Below, in pieces: positions 19,136 through 29,249 of a DNA stretch of 64,000 bases. A model generated the notes under the pieces. The model saw only the letters and a program-made list of their open reading frames with translations, was not told where the DNA came from and ran no database searches. Each line of letters opens with the position of its first letter. The first letter of the stretch is position 1. Source of the stretch: DAIOEK01 sp963828285 (GTDB lineage Bacteria > Chloroflexota > Anaerolineae > Anaerolineales > Anaerolineaceae); the NCBI GenBank assembly GCA_963828285.1, contig CAWHEB010000001.1, forward strand, positions 372,001-436,000, read 5' to 3'. The translations under genes were made by a program, and so were the position numbers.

Positions 19136-21790
19136 TTAGTTACATGTTGTTGTGCCTGAGTCTGTGAAAGTGTAGCCAGGGACTGGTACAAAGTTCCATG
19201 AATAGTAATCGCTTCCCAGGGTCAATTTCATTACGCCGTAGACTCCTGTTTGATTTCGAATAGCCTCGTTTGGATCAAGCGGATTACTGGCATAGGAGTA
19301 ACCATCGGCAGGTGCTCCACCGGTTCCAACAATGAATTCACGAATACCGTCTGCAGCTGCCTGTTCCTGCGGATTTATTTTATCGAACCGTTCATAATTA
19401 TGGTTATGACCATTCATAACAATATCAATTTTGTATTGGTAAAGAAGATCCCACCAGGCGGCTGACAATGGATCATCAGAATGTCGACCAGAGGTCCATC
19501 TGGGTTGATGCCATACTGCTAAAACACATCTCTTGTTGTTTGCAGCCAAATCCGCCTGTAACCACTTATACTGCGGACTTGTCGTGCCACATCCACCTGC
19601 CTGCGAGCATTGAGCATTAAGTGCAATCACATGCCAGTTGGACCCGATATCGTAGCTGTAGTAACCTACGGGTTTTGTACCTGCAGCAGTTCCAAAGTAA
19701 TCAAAATAAGGGGTTGTTCCACTCGGTGGGTACGTATCGTGGTTGCCCATAACTGAATGGGTAACGTTCAGGAAACTTCCCCAATTAGGGTTATAAAGAT
19801 CATTGTATTCAGCGTCAAACGCACTTGATCCGCCGTCATTATTTACATTATCACCTAAGGTTTGAACCTGTGCGCCAGGATTAGACGATAACAATGACCT
19901 GACCAGATCTCCAGTTTTCTTACAATTTCCTGTGTGATCCGTTGAGCCAACATTGTATTTGCAAATATCGCCGGCGACTAAAAGTGTATTAGTTGTTCCT
20001 GATGGTGGAGAAGTCGGGGTGGTGGAAGGAACCGGAGATGGATTTACAGTTGGGTTTACAGTTTGAGTTGCAGTTGGTATAGATGTTGGCAAACTAGTGG
20101 GTTGAGTAGTTGGAATAGCCGTAGGTATGTTGGTAGGATTCGTGGTCGGGGTTGGCAACCCGCCTGGTGGATTCCCATTGAAGTGCAAGGCATCCAGGTA
20201 GGCTCCATACTTTGAGGAGGTTGACCATTCTGCAGCAGGTTCAACGATGGTGCCCTCTCCCCATTCATTAAAGGTAGTAATCAACTGCCATTTGGTATTT
20301 GCACTGACCATACTTTTTACATTTTGAGTAAAGCGGGTCAGGTCCCGAGCTAACCGAACTGGTTGACCTTTTAACCAGAAACCTGGACTGATCGCAAAAC
20401 TTTCGGTTCCTTGTTGATCAGTGGCGACAGCTGGCGAATACTGATGCCAACCATCCGGTTGACTCGCACAGTTCCGATAACCGGCAAATACTTTAAGCAC
20501 AATATATGCTCCTGCAGTATTTCCTGCCTTCCAACGGTCAGCCATTCCGCATCCGTCGTTGGCATCTGCATAAACAAAGACCACAAACTTACTATTTACT
20601 CTCAGGTAAGAAGGATCATTTCCATATTTTGTCGCCAGATAATTTAAATCACTTTGAATTTGTGTCACGGATGGGTCTGTGAGACTCTCATTTTCATAAT
20701 ATACTGACCAACGGAATTGACTACCAGATGCAGCTGAAAGTAAACCATTGATCCGATTATCTGTCCGTGAGCTCTGCCCCCACCATGATGCAATACCCGC
20801 TTGGATGTTTCCATACTGCATCATTTCAATGTGTTTTTTAACTAAGGATTGGTCGGATTCGTTGTAATAACCAAGGTCTGGTGTGTAATTGGTGTATGGA
20901 TAGAGTCCCAATTGTGTCCAGGCTTCAGGGAACCAAGGATAATAAAAGGCTGCCCTGATAGGAAAAGTTGGTTGTACATCGTTGCCTGGAGTACTGGTTG
21001 GAACTGAAGTAGGAGAAACAGATTGGGTTGGAGTATTTGTTGGGGAAACAATTTGAGTTGGATTCTGTGTAGGAGTAGTTGTTAGCGATGGACTCTCAGT
21101 AGGTATTGATGTGGGGAATTGAGTTGGCAAGGTAGTTGGTTCTGAAGTTGGCACAATCGTCGGAAATTCGGTTGGAATCTCTGTTGGAAGTGGCAAGGGT
21201 GTCGGGGTTGAAGATGGGGAGTTCCCATATGATATTACTAGTTGAGGAGCCTTAGAACCAGCCTCCCTGGAAGCAAAATTCGTGTTGGTGTTGCTTTTGG
21301 TCGTAAGGGCAATGTTGTATGTTGCATTTCCAGTAATCAATGAAGTAACATCAACTTCGACCCAGGTCGCTTTTGAAATTTTTTGCGATTTTACTAATTC
21401 GTCACCCATTGCAGGTGAATTATTATATGTTATGCTTTTTTCTATCCAATTATTGTCATCAACAAGTTTGACTGAAAAACCTGTGCTATTCGAACTGTTA
21501 GCATACATTCTCAATTTGGCGGAATAGCTTTGTCCCGTATCCATTTCTGCCACGTTGAATCGAAGATAACTCCGCAATTCAGGTGAATTATCCACACGGA
21601 GAGATGTGTTACTTCCATAATTTTTATCCGGAGCTCCACTTGTCACATATGAATCTGCAACAGGACTAAATACTTGCGTTGCAGCAGCTGCCTGCACCTT
21701 GATTGGGATTATCAAAGATGCACTGATAACTAACGCTGAAATTATGAGGGATACTTTATTTATGATTTTGGAATTCTTCATTAAATTCAT
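19136..21790 (-). CDS. Secreted DNRLRE - GH99-like - metallophosphoesterase multidomain protein
   Basis: 884 residues. A signal peptide (to about QAAAA) leads to a DNRLRE-type domain (VFSPVADSYVTSG...NYGSNTSLRVDNS), a Pro/Thr/Ser linker of about 80 residues, a GH99-like barrel (FPIRAAFYYPWFPEAW, MQYGNIQAGIASWWGQ, TTFNEWGEGT), a second PT linker, and a calcineurin-type metallophosphoesterase (LLVAGDI, LGDNVND-like LGDNVNNDGG, MGNHDTY, AVWHQPR, NGHNHNYERF). GH99 relatives cut alpha-mannosides and other glycans; the phosphoesterase should remove phosphate from an extracellular phosphoester. One polypeptide thus joins glycan binding, glycan cleavage and dephosphorylation. ATG at 21790 lies ten bases after AGGA; a TTG at 21796 is an alternative. 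Confidence 0.87.
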   Translation of the reverse strand: MNLMKNSKIINKVSLIISALVISASLIIPIKVQAAAATQVFSPVADSYVTSGAPDKNYGSNTSLRVDNSPELRSYLRFNVAEMDTGQSYSAKLRMYANSSNSTGFSVKLVDDNNWIEKSITYNNSPAMGDELVKSQKISKATWVEVDVTSLITGNATYNIALTTKSNTNTNFASREAGSKAPQLVISYGNSPSSTPTPLPLPTEIPTEFPTIVPTSEPTTLPTQFPTSIPTESPSLTTTPTQNPTQIVSPTNTPTQSVSPTSVPTSTPGNDVQPTFPIRAAFYYPWFPEAWTQLGLYPYTNYTPDLGYYNESDQSLVKKHIEMMQYGNIQAGIASWWGQSSRTDNRINGLLSAASGSQFRWSVYYENESLTDPSVTQIQSDLNYLATKYGNDPSYLRVNSKFVVFVYADANDGCGMADRWKAGNTAGAYIVLKVFAGYRNCASQPDGWHQYSPAVATDQQGTESFAISPGFWLKGQPVRLARDLTRFTQNVKSMVSANTKWQLITTFNEWGEGTIVEPAAEWSTSSKYGAYLDALHFNGNPPGGLPTPTTNPTNIPTAIPTTQPTSLPTSIPTATQTVNPTVNPSPVPSTTPTSPPSGTTNTLLVAGDICKYNVGSTDHTGNCKKTGDLVRSLLSSNPGAQVQTLGDNVNNDGGSSAFDAEYNDLYNPNWGSFLNVTHSVMGNHDTYPPSGTTPYFDYFGTAAGTKPVGYYSYDIGSNWHVIALNAQCSQAGGCGTTSPQYKWLQADLAANNKRCVLAVWHQPRWTSGRHSDDPLSAAWWDLLYQYKIDIVMNGHNHNYERFDKINPQEQAAADGIREFIVGTGGAPADGYSYASNPLDPNEAIRNQTGVYGVMKLTLGSDYYSWNFVPVPGYTFTDSGTTTCN

Positions 21791-22574
21791 CAACAATTTT
21801 TCCTTTCGATTGTTTCTCAGCTTTCAAAAACTGCTCAATTGCTTAGAAATTGACAACTGATCACAATCCTTTTGTACAATGTTTTCGTCAACCAGCACTT
21901 CATAGAGATTTTTATATACTTAAACCAAGCGTATGCAATTTATGTAAATGAGTGTGGAAAATTGAAACTTTTCTTCAACGAAATTCTGTTTACCAATAAC
22001 ATAACCAGAGGACGACTACCGCCATATTAACCGAAAATATGGGCATAATTACGTATTTTTCCTTACAATAGCCTAACAAAAACAATCCCTGAGCATGCAA
22101 GGTATATACGGAAATCCACAATTTATATTGATTTTAGAAAATATCATGTGTTGTTCATGTGCTCGAATATCGATAAAACATTAGTACATCACAAACTGAG
22201 AACCGTAAATTTATTTCATATAAACTAATAATATATGGTGGCTATATTTTTAGACCGGATAATCTGTAATATTTTGGTTAATGTTTTAATTATTTGTCAG
22301 TAACCTTATACATTTAATTTATTATATTGTTGCCAATTCTTAATCGGACTATATTTATCTTAATTGAAGAGACATTAGAAATGCACCGGGAAATTCTTCA
22401 TAAACAGATGTCACAGGATGAGTTGGGAAAAGTGAATTTTGTAGACATCACAAGAATCCCCAGGATCCTTAGAACCCTATTTTAGGTTTTCAAATGATTG
22501 ATTTCTATGATCTCAATCAGTTAAATTCTTTGTTGTTTATTTTGGTCGAGCGCTTGAAAAGGGAATAGAAACTG
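21791..22574. other. Long AT-rich divergent intergenic region
   Basis: 784 bases between divergently transcribed secreted-protein and glycosyltransferase genes, so promoters for both must lie here. The only candidate reading frame is a 34-codon ORF at about 22381-22485 (MHREILHKQMSQDELG start, GAAGAG eleven bases upstream); it resembles nothing I know and may be chance. No repeat array, RNA gene or clear terminator was seen. Confidence 0.5.
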
Positions 22575-23753
22575 ATGGATGCTCAATCGTATTCTACCGA
22601 AAAAAATCGATCGGATTTTGGATATAAGTCTGATGTACCTGTCCTTTCCATAGTAGTTCCAACAAGAAATGAAGCGGGAAATGTTGAAAAACTACTTGTT
22701 GGAATCCAAAAAGCTTTGTCAGGGAAGCCTGTCGAGGTGATTTTTGTTGATGACTTTGCGGATGATACTCCAGAAGTAATCCAGCGAGTTTCACTCAACT
22801 ATGTTGGAATTCAGGTAAATCTGATCCACCGGTCACCTGATCAACAGATCGGAGGACTAGGTGGAGCAGTTGTTGCCGGCTTGCAGGCTGCTCGTGCAAA
22901 TTACGTTTGCGTCATGGATGGAGATCTACAGCATCCGCCATCGTTACTCCCCAAATTATTGACGACTGCTATCGATAATAATGTTGATATGGTCGTAGCA
23001 ACTCGACGTTCTCACGAGAGTCAAGTCGAAGGATTAAATGTAGCAAGAAATTTTGTTTCACGAGTTTTAGACTTGACCGCTCGAGTCTTTTTTCCTAAGC
23101 AGCTTAAAGGCGTTAGTGATCCTTTAACAGGATTTTTCCTGCTACGAACGAATGCAATCAATTTACAATCGTTACATCCAAAAGGATTTAAGATCTTGTT
23201 GGAAATCCTGGTCCGTAATCCAAAACTCAAGAAAGCAGAAGTACCATTCCATTTTGGCGAGAGATTTGCAGGCCAAAGTAAAGCTTCGGCTAAGGAAGTA
23301 TTCAAATACATCAGTTTATTATGGACCTTGCGATTTGGTGAAAGTTCCAGCCGGTTTGTTGGATTTGCTGTAGTGGGGCTTAGTGGAGTCTTTGTAAATT
23401 CGGCTGCTATTTTTCTTGCTACGGACATTTTTAAGATTTACTACCTTTATTCTGCCGTGATAGCGACAATAATTTCCACTATCTGGAATTTTTCGTTAAA
23501 TGAACTTTGGGTCTTTCGAATTACAGCAAACAGTTCAAAAAGAATCAACAGGCTCTTAATTTTTATGGTCATGAATATGATCGCGTTGAGCTTACGCGCT
23601 CCTCTCATGTATGTGTTTACATCTTTACTAAGTGTGCACTATATCCTCTCGAACCTGCTATCGATCGGATTTCTCACTATTGTTCGATTTTTGCTTGCTG
23701 ATAATTTTATTTGGTCAAGTCAAAAATCCAATGTCACTGTAATGAATAAGTAA
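22575..23753 (+). CDS. Polyprenol-phosphate glycosyltransferase (DPM1-like GT2) fused to GtrA domain
   Basis: 392 residues. The GT2 part (about 20-250) has SIVVPTRNEAGNVEKLL, the nucleotide-sugar motifs FVDDFADDTP and VMDGDLQHPPSLL, and the DPM1-like DPLTGFFLLR. The last 130 residues are a GtrA membrane domain (RFVGFAVVGLSGVFVNSAAIF plus three more helices). Such fusions load a sugar from NDP onto polyprenyl phosphate at the inner face and help present it outside, where GT39-type enzymes use it; a GT39 gene follows two genes later. First gene of a 14-kb plus-strand run. Confidence 0.9.
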   Translation: MDAQSYSTEKNRSDFGYKSDVPVLSIVVPTRNEAGNVEKLLVGIQKALSGKPVEVIFVDDFADDTPEVIQRVSLNYVGIQVNLIHRSPDQQIGGLGGAVVAGLQAARANYVCVMDGDLQHPPSLLPKLLTTAIDNNVDMVVATRRSHESQVEGLNVARNFVSRVLDLTARVFFPKQLKGVSDPLTGFFLLRTNAINLQSLHPKGFKILLEILVRNPKLKKAEVPFHFGERFAGQSKASAKEVFKYISLLWTLRFGESSSRFVGFAVVGLSGVFVNSAAIFLATDIFKIYYLYSAVIATIISTIWNFSLNELWVFRITANSSKRINRLLIFMVMNMIALSLRAPLMYVFTSLLSVHYILSNLLSIGFLTIVRFLLADNFIWSSQKSNVTVMNK

Positions 23754-23773
23754 TTCTTTGAAGGAGAATTTAT

Positions 23774-24901
23774 ATGGACCAAAATTATTTTTACAACATA
23801 CATAACATCATTTCTGTATCATCCTCTGGTGTACTTCCAGAATTGGAACCATTTCAGATTCAAACAGAAATCCACGATCCAACCATCAGAATTCACTCTG
23901 GGCGGCCTCGTCCGCAGAAGAAAAATGGGAGTGATGCAGGAAATTACTTAACTTATCATGAAATATTCGGTCATCTTGGGTTCGAAATAGGTATTGAGAT
24001 GATAGATGGGAAAGTAGATGTTGTAGCATCACCTTCCTTACACATGTCTCCCCATGTTCTTTATACCAATGTCGTTGAACCGATCTTACGCTGGAAATTT
24101 GTTGAAATGGGTTATGCCTTAGTTCACGGAGCAACCATTGCCTTTGGGAATGATGCATATATGATCACTGCACGTACAGATACAGGAAAGACAACCACAT
24201 TATTAAAAATTCTTGCCCATCAACGCCGAAATAACGACCAAGCTGCGTTTTTATCCGATGATATGACGATCGTATCGCCTGATGGTACTGCTTATACATA
24301 TCCCAAGCCACTTACGATTAGTTACCATACATTACGGGCTGTCAATACTGATACATTGACAAAGTCAGAAAAATTCTCATTACCTATTCAAAGTCGAATC
24401 CATTCACGCTCTGGACGCAAACTGGCGTTCTTGATCAGCAAAACACACCTCCCCGCTGCAACCATCAATATGATCACCCAAATGTTGGTACCACCTCCCA
24501 AGTATTTTGTAGATAAGTTGGTACCAAAAGTAAAACTGACCAGTAAAGCAACCTTCGTGGGGATGTTCATTATTGAACGCGGTGAAGAGGAAATTCTCCC
24601 AATGGAGAATAAAGAAGCCCTGAGTGTTCTTCTTAAAAATTGTGAAGACGCATACGGATTCCCTCCATATGAAGATATCAAAGAATTTTTATATATGCGC
24701 AATGGAGTGGATTTGCGTGAAAAAGAACACGAAATCATTTACTCTGCCTTGGGAAATAAGCCGGTATCACTGATTCGATCAAGCAGCCTGGATTGGTGGT
24801 GCAGAATTCCCGCGTTTGTGAATGACAAATTAGCAGACGATTGCGCTTGTGAAGATGGTAATAAGCAACGATCAGTCCAACGTGAACCAGTAATGATGTA
24901 A
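23774..24901 (+). CDS. HprK-related P-loop kinase-like protein
   Basis: 375 residues, not confidently named. It has HGATIAF, then a Walker A-like TARTDTGKTTT (about 132-142) and LSDDMTIV (160-167), the order seen in HPr-kinase and PEPCK-like proteins. The canonical HPr-kinase signature after Walker B is not obvious. The N-terminal 110 residues are unlike HPr kinase and may be a separate recognition domain. It follows the GT2-GtrA gene by 20 bases (AAGGAGAA site) and precedes a GT39 gene, so a role in phosphorylating a sugar, serine-like small molecule or protein in glycan assembly is possible, but this is inference. Confidence 0.6.
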   Translation: MDQNYFYNIHNIISVSSSGVLPELEPFQIQTEIHDPTIRIHSGRPRPQKKNGSDAGNYLTYHEIFGHLGFEIGIEMIDGKVDVVASPSLHMSPHVLYTNVVEPILRWKFVEMGYALVHGATIAFGNDAYMITARTDTGKTTTLLKILAHQRRNNDQAAFLSDDMTIVSPDGTAYTYPKPLTISYHTLRAVNTDTLTKSEKFSLPIQSRIHSRSGRKLAFLISKTHLPAATINMITQMLVPPPKYFVDKLVPKVKLTSKATFVGMFIIERGEEEILPMENKEALSVLLKNCEDAYGFPPYEDIKEFLYMRNGVDLREKEHEIIYSALGNKPVSLIRSSSLDWWCRIPAFVNDKLADDCACEDGNKQRSVQREPVMM

Positions 24902-24974
24902 TCGAAAAACATCATCTTACATCAACAGAAACTGCCATAAATTATCGCTTAAACATCGAACTGGAACAGAAAAA

Positions 24975-26556
24975 ATGCTCAAAGTTGACGACCTACAGAA
25001 ATTCGAAACGAAAAAGGTCTTTCCGGCAGGAATAACTGATATGCAAATCAGCCGCTTCATACTATTAATTGCGATAGCCATTGGTGCATTCCTTAGAATT
25101 TGGAAATTAAATGCTATGGGCTATAACACCGATGAAGCAATTTATTCTGGACAGGCGGCTGCGATAGCTGGAGTATCCGGGTTGAAAGATATCTTTCCCA
25201 TCTTCCGGGCACACCCATTATTCGTCCAATTCCTATTGTCATTAGTTTATAGAATTGATTTCAATGATCTTACAGGCCGACTCCTTGGCAGTAATCGCAG
25301 GAGTTGGCACTATTTACCTTACCTACCTTATCGGAAAGAATATGTATGGCCGTTTGGCAGGTTCACTCGCTGCTTTGTTCATTGCGTTTATGCCATATCA
25401 TACACTGGTATCTAGACAAATCCTTCTTGATGGTCCAATGGTATTTTTCGCAACTTTGACACTTTATTCATTAATGAGGTTTGCTAAGTCACAAAGAGGA
25501 GAATGGTTGATCGCAGTCGGATCATGTATGGGATTAACCTTTTTATCAAAAGAAACTAGTATTGTCCTTCTTGGAGCTATCTTTGCATTTCTAGCATTAA
25601 GTCCAGAGGTTAAAGTTCGTATCAAAGACCTCGGATTTTCTCTGTTAGCATTTGCCTTGGTTGTTGCTCCGTTTCCGATGGCTCTTGTACTTTCTGCAGG
25701 GGGATCTTCAACAGGATTGAATTACCTTACATGGCAGTTATTTCGCAGACCAAATCATGAATGGACTTTCTACTTAACAACTATTCCAACCTTTCTGGGG
25801 ATTCTACTTTTGGTTGTCGCTTTTGCTGGCTTGGTGTTCTTCTGGCAAAATCGGTCATGGCGTGAAAAACTTCTACTGGTTTGGATCCTAATCTATTACG
25901 GTTTCTTCCAGCTTTGGCCAGTAAAAGGTTTTCAATACCTTTTACCCATCGCTCCTGTAATAGCAATTTTAGCTGGAAGGACTATCGGAAGACTTCTCGA
26001 TAAATTCAATGAGAGTTCTCTTCCGATTTATCTGGAAAAACTACCCGCGAGGAGATGGATTGCCTGGTTTATAGTAGCGGCTACTGTTATTACGATGGGA
26101 GTGACTACCTGGCAACGAATCCAACCAGAAACATCAACCACTTTTCTGGCTGGTACTGGTGGAGTTCCTGGTGGACGTGAAGCAGGCACCTGGATCAAAG
26201 GGAATATTCCCCAATTTGCCAGAATGATGACGATTGGTCCATCCATGGCCAATATCCTTCAGTTTTACGGCGAAAGACGAGCATATGGTCTCTCAGTCAG
26301 TCCTAATCCTCTACACCGGAATCGATCCTACATTCCCATAGTGAATCCCGACCTACAAATTCGAAGGACTGATCTCAATTATGTTGTGTGGGATTTATAC
26401 TCTGCTGCAAGATCTCCTTTTTTTTCCGACAAGTTACTTGGTTATGTTAAGAAGTATAACGGGACTGCGGTTCATACAGAGTCGATCGCATTAACTGATA
26501 GTGAAGGCAAAACCATAACAAAACCTGTCATCATCATTTATGAGGTGCATCCTTGA
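24975..26556 (+). CDS. GT39-family (PMT-like) membrane glycosyltransferase (one frameshift)
   Basis: About 526 residues once a single extra base near 25284 is ignored: frame 1 runs to GRLL, frame 2 resumes at AVIAGVGTIYLTYL. The N-terminal loop carries YNTDEAIYSGQAAAI, with the Asp-Glu pair typical of GT-C enzymes in the first periplasmic loop; eight or more helices follow and a C-terminal periplasmic domain. It would transfer a sugar from polyprenyl phosphate to an acceptor on the outer face of the membrane. It ends in a TTGA overlap with the phosphoesterase gene. The break may be an indel in the sequence. Confidence 0.82.
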
Positions 26557-27908
26557 TTCGCTATTTTCGATTTTCCCTCGTCATAGTTATTTCACTTCTT
26601 TTGCTACAATTCTTTCCTGTCCAGGCAAATTATCGCTCGCAAGCGGTTAAACCTGAGACGCCAATCGAACACTTCGTAGTAATCATGCAAGAAAACCACA
26701 CATTTGATAATTACTTTGGAACGTACCCAGGAGCAGATGGAATTCCTGCTGATGCTAAAATGCCAGTTGATCCAAATAATCCAGATGCTGGATTTGTTTT
26801 ACCCTGGCACATTGGTAACGCGACTGTAACAGACCTAAGCCACAGCCTTTCGACATTTCGAGATCAATACAACAATGGGAAAATGGACGGTTTTGTTTAT
26901 GCCTTGAACAAAAGAAATCAGGATGGAAGATTAGCTATGGGATATTATGATGATCGCGACCTTCCTTATTATTGGAATCTTGCCGATCATTATGTTCTTT
27001 TTGACAAATTCTTTAGTTCAGCGAAAGACGGCAGTTTCTCAAATCATATGTATGCTGTTGCCGGTATTCCCGCGGAAATGAAATCGAGCGAGGAATTAGC
27101 GAACTTTTTAGCAGATAAGCCTACCATCTTTGATCGCCTTCAGGAAGCTGGGATCTCATGGAGAGTTTATGTCCAGAATTATGATCCCTCTATAACGTTC
27201 CGTAATCTGGGCTTAAGTGGTAATCGAGCCTCGCAGGTTATCTGGGTTCCATTGCTCAACTTTACCAGATTCCTTGATAATCCTGAGCTGTCTAAGCACA
27301 TTGTTGATCTTGATCAGTATTATATTGATCTTAAAAATGATACTTTGCCTGCTGTGTCATACATAGTCCCATCTGGTGCAAGTGAGCATCCCCCTGGAAA
27401 TCTTGAAACTGGACAAAGGTTTGTTAAAACTTTGATTCAGGAATTGATGCGCTCTACCTCTTGGGATAGTTCGGCTTTCCTTCTTGTTTATGATGATTGG
27501 GGTGGTTGGTATGATCATGTAGCACCACCTCAGGTTGATAAATTCGGATTTGGACCAAGAGTCCCGGGGATTTTGGTTAGTCCGTACGCGAAAGAAGGAT
27601 ATATTGACAGCACTATACTGGATTTCACTTCGATTCTGAAGTTTATCGAAATCAATTGGCGTCTTGAACCGTTATCTATCCGAGATTCAAAAGCCAACAA
27701 CTTCCTAACAGCATTTGATTTCAATCAGAATGCCCGGGCAGCAGAATTCCTCCCATTAACAAGAGAGACACCTGTACAGACAACTAAATCACCTGCAACC
27801 AATATTTACATAACATATGGTTTAGGATCCTTATTGGCAGTAGGCATAATCGGATACGCATCCAACAAATCGCGGAAACCTTTTACTCAACCAGACAGGG
27901 AGGTTTAA
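26553..27908 (+). CDS. AcpA/phospholipase-C-type phosphoesterase, membrane-anchored
   Basis: 451 residues from a TTG that overlaps the preceding stop (TTGA). Signal peptide, then the PF04185-type signature FVVIMQENHTFDNYFGTYPG (about 41-60; Glu-Asn metal site), SKDGSFSNHMYAVAG-like FSSAKDGSFSNHM, LVYDDWGGWYDHVAPP and GFGPRVPGILVSPYA. A C-terminal helix (NIYITYGLGSLLAVGIIGYA) and a Lys/Arg tail anchor it to the membrane outside the cell. It cleaves phosphomonoesters or phosphodiesters; the family includes acid phosphatases and phospholipases C. Followed by an Ig-like protein and a GH99-like hydrolase, it probably acts on surface or environmental glycans. Confidence 0.88.
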   Translation: MIRYFRFSLVIVISLLLLQFFPVQANYRSQAVKPETPIEHFVVIMQENHTFDNYFGTYPGADGIPADAKMPVDPNNPDAGFVLPWHIGNATVTDLSHSLSTFRDQYNNGKMDGFVYALNKRNQDGRLAMGYYDDRDLPYYWNLADHYVLFDKFFSSAKDGSFSNHMYAVAGIPAEMKSSEELANFLADKPTIFDRLQEAGISWRVYVQNYDPSITFRNLGLSGNRASQVIWVPLLNFTRFLDNPELSKHIVDLDQYYIDLKNDTLPAVSYIVPSGASEHPPGNLETGQRFVKTLIQELMRSTSWDSSAFLLVYDDWGGWYDHVAPPQVDKFGFGPRVPGILVSPYAKEGYIDSTILDFTSILKFIEINWRLEPLSIRDSKANNFLTAFDFNQNARAAEFLPLTRETPVQTTKSPATNIYITYGLGSLLAVGIIGYASNKSRKPFTQPDREV

Positions 27909-29249
27909 GTGTTTGGCAAACTGTTTGGAAGAATTTTTCTTTTACTGTTTCTTCTTAATTTCTTGCTGTTGACTTCAACCTTACCAGTCAACGCTGGTAC
28001 ATTGCTCAGAAGTAATCACAAGACCACATTGATAAGTCTTGTGCCTATCAGGGAAGTCTCTTTGGGTGATCCTTTTATAGTCTATGGGACTATCAAAGAT
28101 TTATCGGGAAATCCGGTAGTTGATGGGCATATTTTCTTCTCCATTGATAATGTCTTTGTTGGACAAGCGAAATCCGACCAATCCGGTGCTTTCGACTTGA
28201 AAGTAACAAAAAAATTTGATGCTGGTAGTTATGTCATTTCTGCCACATACAAAGGATCACGGACTTATGTAAGCACAGAAGTATCCATTCCTTTACATAT
28301 CAGCATCTCAGAGTTAACTATTCAAACCATTCCAATCTTATCCGGGATTCCTTTTCGAATGAAAGGAATTACCAGGGTATCAGATGATAACGGAGTTGTA
28401 AAATTCCAATTCACAAAACAAGGGACATACAGACTAGATGTTTTGGTAGATGAGTACAATGATCCCTCAGTTAGAATTGAATTCGGTCGTTGGTCTCAAG
28501 AAGATTATGAAAGCTATAGGGATATCCACATTCCAGAGAAAGATGTTATTGAAGTTGGTATTAATGTATTTCACAAGGTCAGCCATAGCTTTACTGATCT
28601 TGCCGATTATTCAGTCCCATTTAATCGAATAACCTCCTATACAATCAAAAGTTCGCAAGGAGATCTATTTACATTTTCTGATGATCTTCCCCATTGGATA
28701 CCAGCGAGCAGAATTGCACGTCGGATAACAGGTTTAGAAGAAACCAAATTACTTTATTCCATGGTCAATGTAACTGTAGACGGATCAAACGTAGTAAATC
28801 AATCCCAGCAGAGATACTATGCATCCGTCGATGATACCTGGCAGACATCACTACTTCTTTATTCGATGCAAATCCATGCCCGGGATGGATTATTTGATTC
28901 ACCGGTAGGAAAGAGAGTCAATCTTCAATATCCAGATGGTCAAGTCGAAAGTTTTCCATTAGATTCTGCGGGAAATGCAGAAATTCATTCACTTGCCAGA
29001 GGACTTTATACCTTTAAATTGGATGGAGTAAATGGCCTCAGCAATAAAATACCGGTCGCATTATCAAGAGACCAGGTTGTGAATGTAAAAGTGATCACTT
29101 TTCTTGATTTAACTATTGTAGGAATAATTGGACTGGCGATAGTGATTGGTTTGATTCTTTATGGACGACCATGGCTCTTAAAACCATTCATGAAAAAGGA
29201 TCGTAAACTCGTCCTTGAGGGGTATAGGGCATCCATTCATGAAAACTAA
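27909..29249 (+). CDS. Membrane-anchored surface protein with Ig-like domain
   Basis: 446 residues starting at a GTG directly after the phosphoesterase stop. A signal peptide ends near VNAGT; residues about 38-145 look like a bacterial Ig-like fold (DPFIVYGTIKDLSGNPVVDGHIFF, SYVISATYKGSRTY). The rest has no family I recognise, though residues 335-390 resemble another carboxypeptidase-regulatory-like/Ig fold. A C-terminal helix (VGIIGLAIVIGLILY) with a positive tail anchors it. It overlaps the next gene by 11 bases, which implies joint expression with the hydrolases. Likely a structural or scaffold partner on the cell surface. Confidence 0.65.
   Translation: MFGKLFGRIFLLLFLLNFLLLTSTLPVNAGTLLRSNHKTTLISLVPIREVSLGDPFIVYGTIKDLSGNPVVDGHIFFSIDNVFVGQAKSDQSGAFDLKVTKKFDAGSYVISATYKGSRTYVSTEVSIPLHISISELTIQTIPILSGIPFRMKGITRVSDDNGVVKFQFTKQGTYRLDVLVDEYNDPSVRIEFGRWSQEDYESYRDIHIPEKDVIEVGINVFHKVSHSFTDLADYSVPFNRITSYTIKSSQGDLFTFSDDLPHWIPASRIARRITGLEETKLLYSMVNVTVDGSNVVNQSQQRYYASVDDTWQTSLLLYSMQIHARDGLFDSPVGKRVNLQYPDGQVESFPLDSAGNAEIHSLARGLYTFKLDGVNGLSNKIPVALSRDQVVNVKVITFLDLTIVGIIGLAIVIGLILYGRPWLLKPFMKKDRKLVLEGYRASIHEN

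Noticed and set aside
20000..21200. Pro/Thr-rich DNA repeats as a possible CRISPR or minisatellite
   Set aside because: They encode PT-type linkers of the secreted protein; unit lengths are irregular and there are no spacers.
22381..22485. A 34-codon ORF in the long intergenic region
   Set aside because: Weak ribosome site, no hydrophobic or charged pattern suggesting a leader or toxin, and length expected by chance in AT-rich DNA; mentioned only as a candidate.
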